Shown piece after piece: positions 28,502 to 39,965 of a stretch of DNA of 64,000 nt. Position numbers and translations under genes: made by a program. A model generated the notes under the pieces. The model searched no databases. It had not been told where the DNA came from and saw only the letters and a program-made list of their open reading frames with translations. Source of the stretch: Theropithecus gelada (lineage: Eukaryota; Chordata; Mammalia; Primates; Cercopithecidae); assembly GCF_003255815.1 (NCBI RefSeq), contig NC_037689.1, positions 50,286,933-50,350,932 on the forward strand, given 5' to 3'. Position 1 is the first letter of the stretch. The number at the start of each line of letters is the position of its first letter.

Positions 28502-28644
28502 TATACAATACAGTTGTGTTAACTGTACCATGAGGTACATTACATCCCCAGAACTTACTCATCTTGTAACTGAAAACATGTGCCCTTTGACCAGTATCTG
28601 TCTATTTCCCTTCCCTCCTTCAGCATTTGGTGACCACGATTCTT

Positions 28645-29140
28645 CTTTCAAATTTAACGTAATTGTAGATTCAGGAAGTACATGTGCAGGTTTGTTACAT
28701 GGGTATATTGCATAACGCTGAGGTTTGGGCTTCTAGTGAACCCATCATACAAATAGAGAACATTGTACCCAATAAATAATTTTTGCCTCACCACCCTCCC
28801 ACCCTCCCCCTTTTGAATTCACTGGTGTCTATTATTTCCATCATTATATCCGTGTGTACCCATTATTTAGCTCCCAATTATAAGCAAGAAAATGTGGTGT
28901 TTGCTTTTGTTTCTGAGATATTTCACTTAGGATAATGGCTTCCATCTTCATCCATGTTGCTGTGAAGAATATGATAGCATTCTTTTTTATGACTGCATAA
29001 TCTGATCTCTGACAAAGCCAACAAAAATAAACAACACAGAAAGGACACTATTCAATAAACAGTGCTGAAAAAACTGGCTAGCCATATGCAGAAGAATGAC
29101 ACTGGACCCCTATCTCTCACCATATAGAAAAATTAACACA
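28645..29140 (-). mobile_element. Younger L1P 3' end with 5' inversion
   Basis: 28660-29000 is L1 3' UTR and ORF2 end in minus orientation ('gtacatgtgcaggtttgtta' to 'ttttttatgactgcataa'). 29001-29140 is an ORF2 segment in plus orientation ('aagccaacaaaaataaacaa', 'ctggctagccatatgcag'). This is the twin-priming inversion typical of 5'-truncated L1 insertions. It sits inside the older L1M. Confidence 0.85.
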
Positions 29141-29858
29141 GTTCTAATCTCTGCTTCTATGAGTTCAACTTTTAAAGATTCCATATATAGGTGAGATTAT
29201 ACCATATTTATCTTTCTATGTCTGGCTTATTTCACTTAGTATAATGTCCTCCAGCTTCATGCATGTTGTCATAAATGGCAGGATTTCTCTATTTTTTATT
29301 GCAGAGTAATATTTTATATATATACCACATGTTTTTTGTCCATTCATCCATTGATAAACACTTAGGTTGATTCCATATCTTGGCTATTAATGCTAAAGTG
29401 AGTAAGAGAGTGCAGACGTATTTTCAAGATACTAATTTTATTTCCTAGGGAAATATACCTAGAGGTAGAATTTCTGGATCATGTGCTAGTTATATCTTTT
29501 AAGTTTTGAGGAACCTCCATACTGTTCTCCATAATGGCTATATCAATTTATATGCCTAGCAACAGTGAGCAATGGTTTACTTTTCTCCATACCATCACAA
29601 ACACTTGTTATCTCTTATATTTTTGTTAGTGGCCATTCTACCAGGTATGAGGTGATATCTCATTGTAGTTTTGATTTGCATTTCCTTTATTATTAGCAAT
29701 GTGGAACACTTTTTCATATGCCTGTTAGTTATTTGTATGTCTTCTTTGGGAAAATGTCTATTCCATTCCTTTGCCCAGTTTTAATTGGGTTACTTGTTTG
29801 TTTTTGTTATTGAGTTGTAAGAGTTTCTTATATATTTTGGATATTATCCCCTTATCCA

Positions 29859-30260
29859 ATACAGTCACGTGTGAGTTGCCTGGTTCAGCTTTGAATGACT
29901 TCCTTCTTGTGTGAAAAATGCCTAGTTGTAGAAAAACTTACCCCTATTTTGTGACTCCAGCCTTTTAGTTATACCTGCATGATCTTGGGGTGGAATCAGG
30001 ACTAAAACTGGGCCAATCAGATACTTTTGCCCTGGAAGTGTCAAGAGGGAAACAAGCTAGGGATTAGTTAGTTGAGTTAGGCTAATAGAAATGTTCATAT
30101 CGATTAGGTATCTTAATTATTTCTGCAGAGATCCACTTGGCTCCTTGTTTTAATTATAAACTCTTCCTCTATCCTTCTAATGAATTATCTTTTATTATGC
30201 TTCTAGCCAAAGTTACCTTCTGTTACTTTCAACCAAAACTTCAGAATTTGACCCACTTGA
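29859..30260. other. Unassigned sequence
   Basis: Moderate GC, includes 'gggccaatcagatac'. It may be an unrecognised ancient repeat. No coding signal. Confidence 0.4.
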
Positions 30261-30261
30261 T

Positions 30262-30325
30262 GTCTTTTTTATTTTTAATTTTTATGGATACATAGTAGGT
30301 ATATATATTTATGGAGTCATTTTAT
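30262..30325 (-). mobile_element. Short L1P 3' end fragment
   Basis: 'tttttaatttttatggatac' then 'atagtaggtatatatattta' match the last bases of an L1 3' UTR in reverse. Confidence 0.7.
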
Positions 30326-30639
30326 ATCATTGATGCTAAGAACATTTTGCAGCAAAATTGTTGAATGTATATAATTTCAAACCACAAAATAGTAAAGATA
30401 CCAAATGGTAAGATTTGATTGAAAGGAATGTATAAACTCCAGCACATATTACTAAATCTTTAGCATTTCTGAAAATCAAATGTTTTGCTTTGGTTCTCAT
30501 GGGAAGTTCAACATCTACATGTAAAAGAAATCAGTGATTGCTGGGAAGCCAATGAATATTTATTTCAAATATACTATAATTAGATTTTTTAAAGAGAAAA
30601 TTCATCCGTGTTTTACTATTAGGACATCACAATATACTT

Positions 30640-30830
30640 TTATGTTACTTTATATTTTCAAAACCCTTAATCATAACTTATGAGTTAATCCTGACCATGT
30701 TAGTTAATGTAGTCTCAAATAAGTAATTTCATACAAGGAAACTCAAGCACAGAGAAGTGTCTTTAACCCAGGTTTTTAATCAAGATTGTTGCTGAGCCAA
30801 GAGAACTCCCCAGCATGTAACTTCTAGGCC
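30640..30830 (-). mobile_element. MIR SINE
   Basis: 'tatgagttaatcctgacc', 'acaaggaaactcaagcacag', 'cttctaggcctgtg' follow the reversed MIR order (gaggaaactgaggcacagag...). Old and degenerate. Confidence 0.65.
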
Positions 30831-31177
30831 TGTGAAATTGAATCTAAATTATGACAGCTTCTTTAGAACTTGTCAAATACCCTCAGTAAAAATTCAAGGG
30901 CATGTAATACCATGGGAGTTACTTGTCCAAATGTATTTTAACGTGACCCAACATGCAAGTTACTCTCTAAAGATCCATGGGGGTTGTAAGTCAAGAGCAG
31001 ATGTGGTGTGTAAGAATTGTAGGCACTGCTGTGTCTCCAGCACTGATGTGTTCTCACATTGAGAAAGACACTCACAGACTGTCTACCAACAGCCAACATC
31101 ATATTGGGAAAACTATGGAAATCTTTAAAAGAGCTTGTTCCTTTGTTATTTGATTTATCAGCTTTAAAAACAAAAAG

Positions 31178-31206
31178 GTGATAGATAGATAAATAAATAG
31201 ATATAC
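31178..31206. repeat. (GATA)n-like simple repeat
   Basis: 'gatagatagataaataaata' followed by 'gatatac'. Confidence 0.85.
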
Positions 31207-31496
31207 AGAGGTATGTCGATATAAAGAGATTTTATTAATTACTTGGATATAGCCACACAAATAGCAATTTCATTATCCCATCTTTTACCATGTATAACTA
31301 CTTTCTTTCACTTTTCTCAGCCTCTGAAGAAAATATTACTTATGGGAGAAGTCCAAGCTCTGACTGTAGCCATCTTATGTAATTGTTTGACTGTGGGAAT
31401 TCCAGGGTCATCCATAAACTGGCACTTCTCAATTTCCTTATACACCACAAAAGCTTTTGCTATAATAATTCTACTATAATACTTTTACCATAGAAT
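31207..31496. other. No feature recognised
   Basis: AT-rich; the 78-codon plus frame at 31243-31479 has no identifiable domain. Confidence 0.5.
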
Positions 31497-31900
31497 GAAC
31501 AATCCCAAAATGTCATTGGTTCATGAAAAATATTTATTTCCTCATCATGGAACTCTGGGTTAGCTGCAATATCTCTCTTCCAGGTAGTGTTCAGGTTCAA
31601 GTTACTTCTCAGCCCTAAGAAACACATAATGGAGTATTCTCATGTAGATATGAGAGCAGAAGAGGGATGGCAGAAACTTAGAGCACCTCTTCAAGCTTCC
31701 CTTCAGAACTGCCTCTACTTAGAACTAGCACATTGTCACTTCTCCCCACATTCCATTAATCTGTTGGCCAAAGTAAGGTGACATGGTGAACCCAACATTG
31801 ATGGGATGAAGAAATATCCTACTCTTACGATCTGGACAGGGAGAGAAGTAAAGATGTTCTAAACAATAAAGCAATCTATTACATATTTTCTGTCCAAGAC
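31497..31900 (-). mobile_element. Possible ancient LTR/DNA repeat in reverse
   Basis: 'atttatttcctcatcatgg', 'aactctgggttagctgc', 'ttggccaaagtaaggtgaca' and 'agcaatctattacatatt' appear in the order of a mammalian-wide repeat I cannot name. Low certainty. Confidence 0.4.
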
Positions 31901-33590
31901 ACTCCTGAAAACTTAATATCCTGCTAAATTTTCAGGTGAGGGCTGGGAACCACAGACAATTGGCAGATTTGAAGTGATAACTTTTCAACAAAGAGAAATA
32001 ATAAAAGGACTTTGAAAGCTGTGTGTTAGTGAGATTATGAAATGCTGAAAGTTTAAGTAATCAGCATACCATAAATGACTAAAATCTAGTTTCAGTCCAG
32101 TATCTTGATCTATTATCTCTACTCAATTTAATGTTTTCTTCAGCTTATATCAGTCATATATATCTAACATATCCTAACAAATACCCCAAATATAATAGTT
32201 TTAAAGTTGAAGTTTAAATAAAAATAAGTGATATGTGTTCAGTACTTTATCATGCTTCTTCTCTGAATGATGACATTAACATTGGAATTTTTCTCATACA
32301 GAGATGTTTGTGTCCCAGGCATCTTTCTCAGAAGTGTGTCAGTTGATAAAACATGCATACAAAGCTGAAGCTTAGGATGCAGTTTATTGCCATTTTTATT
32401 TTTCCCTGCTTTAATTAAAGCTTTCACTGATGGTGAAATTATTGGTCCTGGAATGATCCTTGACAATGTCCGGAAAAGAACACTTAAACTCATTGTTATG
32501 TAGTGCTTTTGAACTAACTATCAAGAAAAGAATAGCTATTACATTCATTGCATATGACAACTAAATTTTTATTTGTTAACTGCCTCATGGAGGTTAACTC
32601 AGAAGATACTAAAATGTCTGTAGAGCTCTTGTTTGCTGACAATTGAGCTTTTTTTTTTCTTTTTTTTAAGAAATGTATACTACTACATCCATCACTGAAT
32701 AACATTTTTTACATCTATGGAAAAGAAACAATACCACACATTGTCTCTATTTGTATGTTAAATAACTAAAGTATTAACATTTACTTTTTGTCATCATGCA
32801 GTGTGTTTGTTTTCAATAACAGATGTTTTTTGTTTATTAGTTTTGCTGGTTGGTGTTTTTGGAGTGCTATGGCCACTCCAAGTAAGCGTGCTGACTTCTC
32901 CTTTGGTAAGCTTAGAAGAGATTTCCTGGCTCAGATTTAAATTCAAAACTGCATTCATCCACCAATTCCAAGTATATCATTATTAAATAGTTCAGTAATT
33001 TTTTTCTAAATTTTACATATTGTCTCTTGAGAATGGAACATTCAAAGCAAACTTAGAGTTTGCTATTAGATTTATAGTAAAGCAAGGCAGAACGACTGTG
33101 GTTTTAAAAGATACATGGAATACCACCAAATTAAAAGTGTGAAGCTGCCAACCTCCTGCTCTCCTCTTCAAAAGCATGTGCAGCAGGATAAGATAATCTA
33201 CCATCACCTGAGCTGAGTGGTTTTCTCTAATTGAGGAGGAAGCCCCATAGGCCACAACTGCCTATATTTGTTAGGAAAACAGGATCAGAAAAGCTCCATT
33301 ATATCCTCAGAATACTGTCTTCTTTGTGTTGCACTAAATTTATTTGGAATCCCAGTTTTGGAGCTCGGCATGGCCAGTTATCTTGCCTGACAAACCCACC
33401 ACTAGCTCAGAGTGCCTTGGCTGGTTTCCCTAACATATCTTTAGTCAAAAAGAAACTCAAGAATGTAAAGTATAAAGTAAGGGGTTTGGGCTGAGATCCT
33501 GACATTTCTGCTTTACATATCCCTTTTTAGCAAACAAGTTGGGGCATGGCTCACAGCTGCAGATTCCAAATGTCTGCCTTGAACGGCTGT
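31901..33590. other. No feature recognised
   Basis: AT-rich single-copy-looking DNA. Minus frames at 32239-32705 and 33013-33255 show no domain, splice context or neighbours that suggest a gene. Confidence 0.5.
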
Positions 33591-33594
33591 TTAA

Positions 33595-33815
33595 TATATG
33601 GGGTATAGAAAACAGATTCTAACTTTGACTCTTCACTCTGCCGATGTGTGATCTCAATCATATTACTTATCTGTGCCTCAGAGTCCATGTTAATAGAAGC
33701 AGTGTATTAATAGTATTCTCTTTTTAGAACTGTGATGAGGTTTCAATGAAATAATATATAGAGAAAACACTTTGCATAGTGTTTGAGCCACAGTAGGCGG
33801 TCAATAAATGATAAC
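33595..33815 (+). mobile_element. MIR SINE
   Basis: 'cttatctgtgcctcagagtc', 'ctgtgatgaggtttcaatga', 'cacagtaggcggtcaataaa' follow MIR from its core to the 3' L2-like tail. Confidence 0.85.
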
Positions 33816-34097
33816 TTAGAAAGATTTTTAAGTGAAATTATAACCTACCCAGTAAGAAAAAACAAGACACTATAAAAAACAAAAATGTTTGTCTCTAAGC
33901 CATATATTTCTCTTAATGAGAATCAAGTTGGTCTGGGTAAATGGAGACAAACTTAATAAACAATATTCTTTGTTGTCCATCTTTTCTCCTTTTAGTGTTC
34001 TGTGCATGACAACATGAGTGAGCTATTTGGAAGCAGTTGCAGCTTTTAGGTACTTCTGAGAAACAGTGGAAGGACTAGTGCAATACTAATAGTGAAT

Positions 34098-34385
34098 AGG
34101 TAACTTTAAATATTTAAAAAATATTTTTTAAATAACCACATTAAAAAAGAGAAATGGGTGAAGTTAATTTCAATAATATATTTTATTCAAGATAATATAT
34201 CCAAAATATTATGCTTTCAACATGTCACATGTAAAAATGGTTAGTAAAATATATTTATACATTTTTGCCCTCTTTGAAATAGAATATGTATTTTCCACTT
34301 ACAGCACATGTAAATTCTGACCAGTCACATTGTAAGTGCTCAATAGCCACATATGGCTAATGGTTCCCATATTGGACAGTGCAGG
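34098..34385 (+). mobile_element. hAT-Charlie-type non-autonomous DNA element
   Basis: 'aataaccacattaaaaaag', 'gtgaagttaatttcaataat', then 'ttttccacttacagcacatg' and the end 'ccatattggacagtgcagg'. This is a common MER-type hAT element whose exact name I am not sure of. Confidence 0.75.
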
Positions 34386-35768
34386 AATGGAAGATGAAAT
34401 GAGATGAGATGAGATAAGATGAGAAAGAAGAGTTGGGGTAGGAAATGGGATTAGAGGCTATGCAGTGGTATTCATGTAAATTTTGTGACTAAATATTTTA
34501 TAGGCTGAATGGTATCAGAGAATCATTTTCAAGGCTGCTATAAGCCACGTTAACCCGTAGTATATCTTCTAAGAAAATTTGACCCTCTTACTAAGACACT
34601 GATATTAGGCAGTGCTGGGGATGTCTTTTGTTGCCTACTTACTAAAATTGTAAGGGGTGTAACAGCTCTACACTGCCCATTTTTACCACAAAGGGTCTAA
34701 TAAAAAGAGAAGACAGTACCTTTCACATGGTTTATTAAAACTTCATTGTAACCTCTTCTAGCCTTATCTTAGCATTTTATTCGAAACATACCACTAAGGA
34801 TGGCTCTGTAACTGAGTCTCTGTGCACTGTGCTGCATATAGGAATATTGATCAGTTTTATCTTTGTCTCTTAAGAATTTCACATTTTATTGTACTAATGC
34901 TTCTTACAGTAACTATTGTATTAAGTCAGAACTTTAACATGATTCATAAATAGCATAAAACTTGGTTCCCATAAATCATGGCACTAAATTGGAAGTTTAA
35001 AGTTAAGATTTATAAACTAACACACTAAATCACAACTTTAAAATTTAGGATTCATTAATAAGAACTTTTATATGCATGATGTATAAATCAAAGTACTGTA
35101 CCTGATTCTTGGAAGTTAATGCATGTAAATCAGAATTCTGAAAGTTAATATTAATAAATCAAGGAAATGCATTTTATATGGTAAATTTCTTTTTTAATGG
35201 AATAGTTCCTATATTAAATAACAGACACTATCTTATGAAAAATATGAACCTCAAAACTTCCTGTGATAGCCATTTCCGGAACATCTTTTTGGTTTATTTA
35301 AGCCAGTTTCTCTTACATGAGCATGGAAATATCAGATATACATCTTCTTCATATAATCTCTCTTATTCTTGAAACAGCAATTAAGTCACACTACAGGTTT
35401 TCCATTTCTAGGCTAAAAATACCCACAAAACTTAGCTTTCTTCCATAGGATTTATTTTCTGCACTTTTGAACATTTTTAACAAGTGTCTGTGGTCCTTTT
35501 GAAGGTAATGCAAGGAAATCTGGACAAAGTGCTTTTACCTGTGTCCTACTAACTCAGAGTGTGGTGGATGAATTACTTCTGAACCCTCATATGTCATACC
35601 TGTTTGTAACAGTCCATTTATATCTCAGACAAAACAACAGGAGCAGTTGGAGTTTCCTGTTGTAATGCGTTACTACTTAGGAGAATTGCTTAATTCTCTT
35701 CATGCTTAGATTTTCTGGGATCCTAAGTGGCCTACAACAAACTGGATTCTGCCTTTTTTGCTCCATTA
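34386..35768. other. Unassigned; degenerate internal repeats near 34925-35162
   Basis: No gene. A stretch of diverged units around 'ggaagtttaaagttaagat' and 'gaaagttaatattaataaat' recurs with spacing of about 50 bp. Confidence 0.45.
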
Positions 35769-35779
35769 AAACTGTTCTT

Positions 35780-36073
35780 GGCCAGGTGTGTGGCTCACTC
35801 CTGTAATCCCAGCACTTTGGGAGGCCAAGGCAGGTGGATCACTTGAGGTCAGGAGTTCAAGACCAGCCTGGCCAACACGATAAAACCTCATCCCTACTAA
35901 AAATACAAAAATTAGCCAGGCGTTGTGGCAGGCACCTGTAATCCCAGCTACTTGGGAGGCTGAGGTAGGAGAATCACTTGAACCCGGGAGGTGGAGGTTG
36001 CGGTGAGATCATGCCACTGCACTCCAGCCTGGGTGACAGAGTGAGACTCTGAAAAAAACAAAAACAAAACAAA
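35780..36073 (+). mobile_element. AluS, plus strand
   Basis: 'ggccaggtgtgtggctcac' to 'gagactctgaaaaaaac' with an A-rich tail. Target duplication aaactgttctt (35769-35779) and aaactgctctt (36074-36084), one mismatch. Confidence 0.95.
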
Positions 36074-36089
36074 AAACTGCTCTTAATTC

Positions 36090-37240
36090 AGTTACCAAAG
36101 ACCTTCATGACACCAATGGCCAAAAACCCCATTGAATCCTTATGTTATGTGAATATTCATCAACAGTTGCTACAGTTGTTTACTCTTTCATCAGTATCTG
36201 TGACACCTCTTGATCTTTCTCCTACCTCTCCAGCAGCTCCTTCTAGTTTCTTTTGTGGAACTTCCTATTCTAACATCTCTTAACTTAAATGTTAGTGTTT
36301 GACATGGTTCTCTACTTAAGCATCTTATTTTCTCACCATGTCTTCTCATTTTTACTCACAGAGTCTACATGTAAGTGTTGATCATTTACAGAGCTCTTTC
36401 CTGAGATCTAGAAATATTTAGTAGGTATTTCTTCCTTGAGGGACTACCGGCCCCTCTGAATCCACATACTCAAATGGAAAACATTCTTTTGTAAAAGTGA
36501 CTTTTCTTTTTCATACTCACTCCAAACCCCATATCTAATCAGCCAAGCCTTTTCCTCACATTTGTTCCATCCATTGCATTCCTACAGCCATAGTTTTAGT
36601 TCAAATCCCTATTAATTCATCCTTGGGCTGTTCTCATCATTTCCTAACTGCTCCTCAGCCTTGCAGAATGGAAATTTGATTATATAACTTCCTAATTTGG
36701 ACTTTTCATTTCCATTCCCCACTCCTTAAATAGATGGTCCTTAAAGACTCATCTGCTTCTATCTTCTCAAACTCTATCTCTACCTCCCAGCATACTCTAT
36801 ACTTTAAATGAGTGATTCTGAACCTGGGAATTTTGCCGCACAGGGAATATTGGCAATGTCTGAGGACATTTTGTGTTGTCACAACTGGTGGTGGTAGTGC
36901 TACTGGTATCTAGTGGGTAGAGGCCAGGGATGTTGCTAAACAATCGACAATGAATACAACAGCCTCCCACAACAAAGAATTATCCAGTCTCAAATATCAG
37001 TAGTGCAGAGGTCCAGAAACCCTGCTACAGACAAATGAAGTATGCATATTTTACCAGAGAATAGAACTGCTGTGTGGATCTGAAACTTTGAATACATTTA
37101 TAAGTGCCATGTCCTTTGCCTGAAATGTCCTTTCCTCATGTACACTCACCTTCATCCTGCAAGCCTCAGTTCAATGTCTCCTCCACTGTAAAGGGGTTTG
37201 CTCATCCTCCCAAACATTGGTGACCTATCTTCATGGTTTT
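36090..37240 (+). mobile_element. L2 LINE, ORF2 and 3' region, split by MER20
   Basis: 'aaagaccttcatgacaccaa', 'ctcctacctctccagcagc', 'tttgacatggttctctac' and later 'cttcatcctgcaagcctcag' follow L2 in order, with about 700 bp left of MER20 and 210 bp right of it. Reading frame destroyed. Confidence 0.85.
36810..37024 (+). mobile_element. MER20 (hAT-Charlie), near full length
   Basis: 'gagtgattctgaacctggg' to 'gtccagaaaccctg', with 'gacattttgtgttgtcacaa' and 'tctagtgggtagaggcc'. The ends are imperfect inverted repeats. Length close to the 219-bp consensus. The flanking 8-mers match only partly. Confidence 0.9.
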
Positions 37241-37400
37241 ATGGAAATAATAGGCATGTTATTCAGAGTCAGAATGACATTGGTTTGAAATATGACTCCA
37301 CTTTACTACTGGTGTGTACTTGAGCAGAGTAAACTTTTTGAGCCTGAATTTCTTCTTCTGAGATTTGTGAGTACAAAATATCAAGCCAACAAGTTTATCA
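37241..37400 (+). mobile_element. MIR SINE, degenerate
   Basis: 'gagtcagaatgacattgg', 'atgactccactttactac', 'gtgtacttgagcagagtaa', 'gcctgaatttcttcttctg' match the MIR core. Confidence 0.7.
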
Positions 37401-38830
37401 TTAGGATCTAATCAGGGAAATCCAGGTCCACATTTATTACTTCACTGACCACTAATATTAACTTGGCTGTTTTTGCAGGTTATCACTTACATAGTATGTG
37501 AAAAGGATGGATCTTCCCACATAAAGAATGCATATTCTTCAGTAAAAGAAATACAAATGATTAGGCTCCCCAACTAGACCTTCCTAAGATGCTTTCAAGG
37601 TTGATTTGCAGGTGAATTTTAAACAAGAAAACTAACTGTAAAATGTGTCTAATATCTGTCATGAGCTACACTTGGATAATTGGATTGTTCCAGCTAGGGA
37701 ACTGTATTACACCTGATGCATCTATTAATACTTTTGGAGATATGTTAGCTTATGCGGATTATATAATGAAACCAGAATTTGCAGTTTAGTTGGGAACATA
37801 GGACTAGGATTCTAAAATAAGCAGAAACAGAACACTATAGCTTATAATCAACTAATACAATTTTGGTACAGAAAAGTGCTATATACTTTTCTATACAAAA
37901 TTTTTAAGTAGTGAAAAGGTAGTACTTACCACTAATACATGAAATGGAAGCTAGCTTATCCATCTTTGTGTTTGTACGTGCATGTGTATTTCCCCTCTTT
38001 CTCTTCTTTCCACTCCAACAAATTTTTTTTCGATCACTTGATTTTGTAACATGGAAGATGCAATATGAGCACTCTAGACCACTTATTTAACAGGGCCATA
38101 AATATCAAATAATCAGAGTGATGTAAAGCTATATAAGGAAAACATGTACAAATGTATTTGAAATAACTTTCAATTTAATCATGATTATTCCACCGAAGCT
38201 TCTACAACAAATATTTACTTGAGAATTTTTTGAAGCTGCCTTTTTTAAAAACTTGTGATGAATTCAACATTACAGTAAGCAGAGCCATTCTGTCTGCAGT
38301 AATGTTCTTGCATCATCTAAGCTATTCCCAGAGGAAATAATGGATAAAGGAAAACCAAGTAAAAAATAACTTTTATCAGATCTACTGTAAAAGCCTTTTC
38401 TGACATCAAGGGCATATGCAGATTTTCTTGATAGCCTGACTCCATGTGATTTAGTTTACTAATTATCTACTTCCCATCACCTATTTACTCTAAGTAACTT
38501 GACGTCTAAATATATACTTGCATGCATAAAACTATATATATTATGAGAAAATATAGCATTGATACCACTTTGAGCATATCCTAAAGCATGCCTTAAGTTT
38601 AATAACATATATTTGTGATTCTAAGAGAATCATGTGTCATACAATTTGAAACAGGATTAGTTCTCCTATTTAGCTACTTCTTATTATCGATTAAGTAATA
38701 AAACTTTGAAACATTTATAACATTACTAGGTGAAACTATCTACAGTTGTCTGATTTCTGACATTAAATGTCATTTCTTATTACCAAATGAGAAAAAATTA
38801 AAATACTCTTTCTCCTTGAGATTTATGTCA
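37401..38830. other. No feature recognised
   Basis: AT-rich DNA with no repeat consensus, RNA gene or coding frame that I can support. Confidence 0.5.
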
Positions 38831-38938
38831 CTTATAGTCCAGAAAGAATATCAAAATATAAAGTGACAAAATATATCACTTATGTCTTGTAGTCCAGAAG
38901 GAATCTCAAAATATAAAGCAATATCCTTCAATATAAGT
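38831..38938 (+). repeat. Two-unit ~56-bp tandem repeat
   Basis: 'tagtccagaaagaatatc' plus 'aaaatataaag' recurs as 'tagtccagaaggaatctc' plus 'aaaatataaag' about 56 bases later, both preceded by 'cacttat'. Confidence 0.8.
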
Positions 38939-38958
38939 TTATAAAAAACCTGTATGCC

Positions 38959-39235
38959 GGCCGAGCGCTGTGGCTCATGCCTGTAATCCCAACACTTTGG
39001 GAGGCCGAGGTGGGTGTCACAAGGTCAGGGGTTTGAGACCAGCCTGGCCAATATGGTGAAACCCCGTCTCTACTAAAAATACAAAAATTAGCCAGGCATG
39101 GTGATGCGTACCTGTAGTCCCAGCTACTTGGGAGGCTGAGGCAGAAGAATTACTTGAACTTGGAAGGCAGAGGTGGCAGTGAGCCAAGATCGCACCACTG
39201 CCCTCCAGCCTGGGCGACAGACCGAGACTCCATCT

Positions 39236-39260
<25 letters not shown>
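38959..39260 (+). mobile_element. AluS, plus strand
   Basis: 'ggccgagcgctgtggctc' to a long poly(A). Perfect 16-bp target duplication aaaaaacctgtatgcc at 38943-38958 and 39261-39276. The 106-codon minus frame through it is Alu sequence. Confidence 0.96.
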
Positions 39261-39270
<10 letters not shown>

Positions 39271-39276
39271 TATGCC

Positions 39277-39559
39277 AAAAACAGTATTTTAAAATGGGAA
39301 GTGAATTAAAACCTAGGAGAAAAAAAATAAAATACAACAGGTAAATAACTATTATTACTAGTTTAATACATAAAAGTTCTCACAAATGAAAATGGAAAAA
39401 TTACACTAATAGAAATATTATAAGAAAATGTGTATAGGTTATTTTAAAAGAAGCAAAATACAGATGGCCTAGAATATAGAAATGGACAAGTTTACCTGTT
39501 ATCAAATACATTGAAATTGAAGAAGCAAGATTATTCATTTACCTGCTATATGGTTCACT
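39277..39559. other. No feature recognised
   Basis: AT-rich; no repeat or gene assigned. Confidence 0.45.
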
Positions 39560-39965
39560 TTCTAATGCAATGTTGCTACTCAGTATTGATGGGCATATGA
39601 ATAAAAGGAAATGATTTTATATACTTCTGGTAATCATAAAAATTAGTATAACTTTCTAGGGAGAAATTTGTCTTCAAAATAGCAGTATCTTTTGACATAG
39701 AATGTTCCTAGAAATTTATCCTAAGGAAATAACATAGCCACAATATATATTCATTGCAGCATGGTTTAGGATCTACAAACACTCAGAAATAACCAAAATA
39801 GACAAGAAAAGGTCATGATTTAAATAAATTGTGTTATGAGAAGAACTATGCAGCCATGAAAAAGATATTCTAGAAACATATTTACTGCCATAAGATATTC
39901 ATAACTTATGATTATCTGAAAAAACATACCTTCCAAAAATGCATATCATGATTCTATGTTAGAAT
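39560..39965 (+). mobile_element. Old L1M ORF2 C-terminal fragment
   Basis: 'ctatgcagccatgaaaaaga', 'aataaccaaaatagacaag', 'aaataaattgtgttatgag' follow the end of L1 ORF2 and the start of the 3' UTR in plus orientation. Confidence 0.75.

Larger units (their letters stand above)
27980..29858 (-). mobile_element. L1M (L1MA/MB-like) 3' half, twice interrupted
   Basis: 3' UTR from 'ttctattgaggtataattga', then ORF2 C-terminal sequence to 'ttatatattttggatattat' at 29858. Interrupted by MER2 (28172-28501) and by an inverted younger L1 (about 28645-29140). Removing both restores a continuous L1. Confidence 0.88.

Noticed and set aside
39017..39337. 106-codon minus-strand frame
   Set aside because: Antisense AluS translation with a Phe run from the poly(A) tail.
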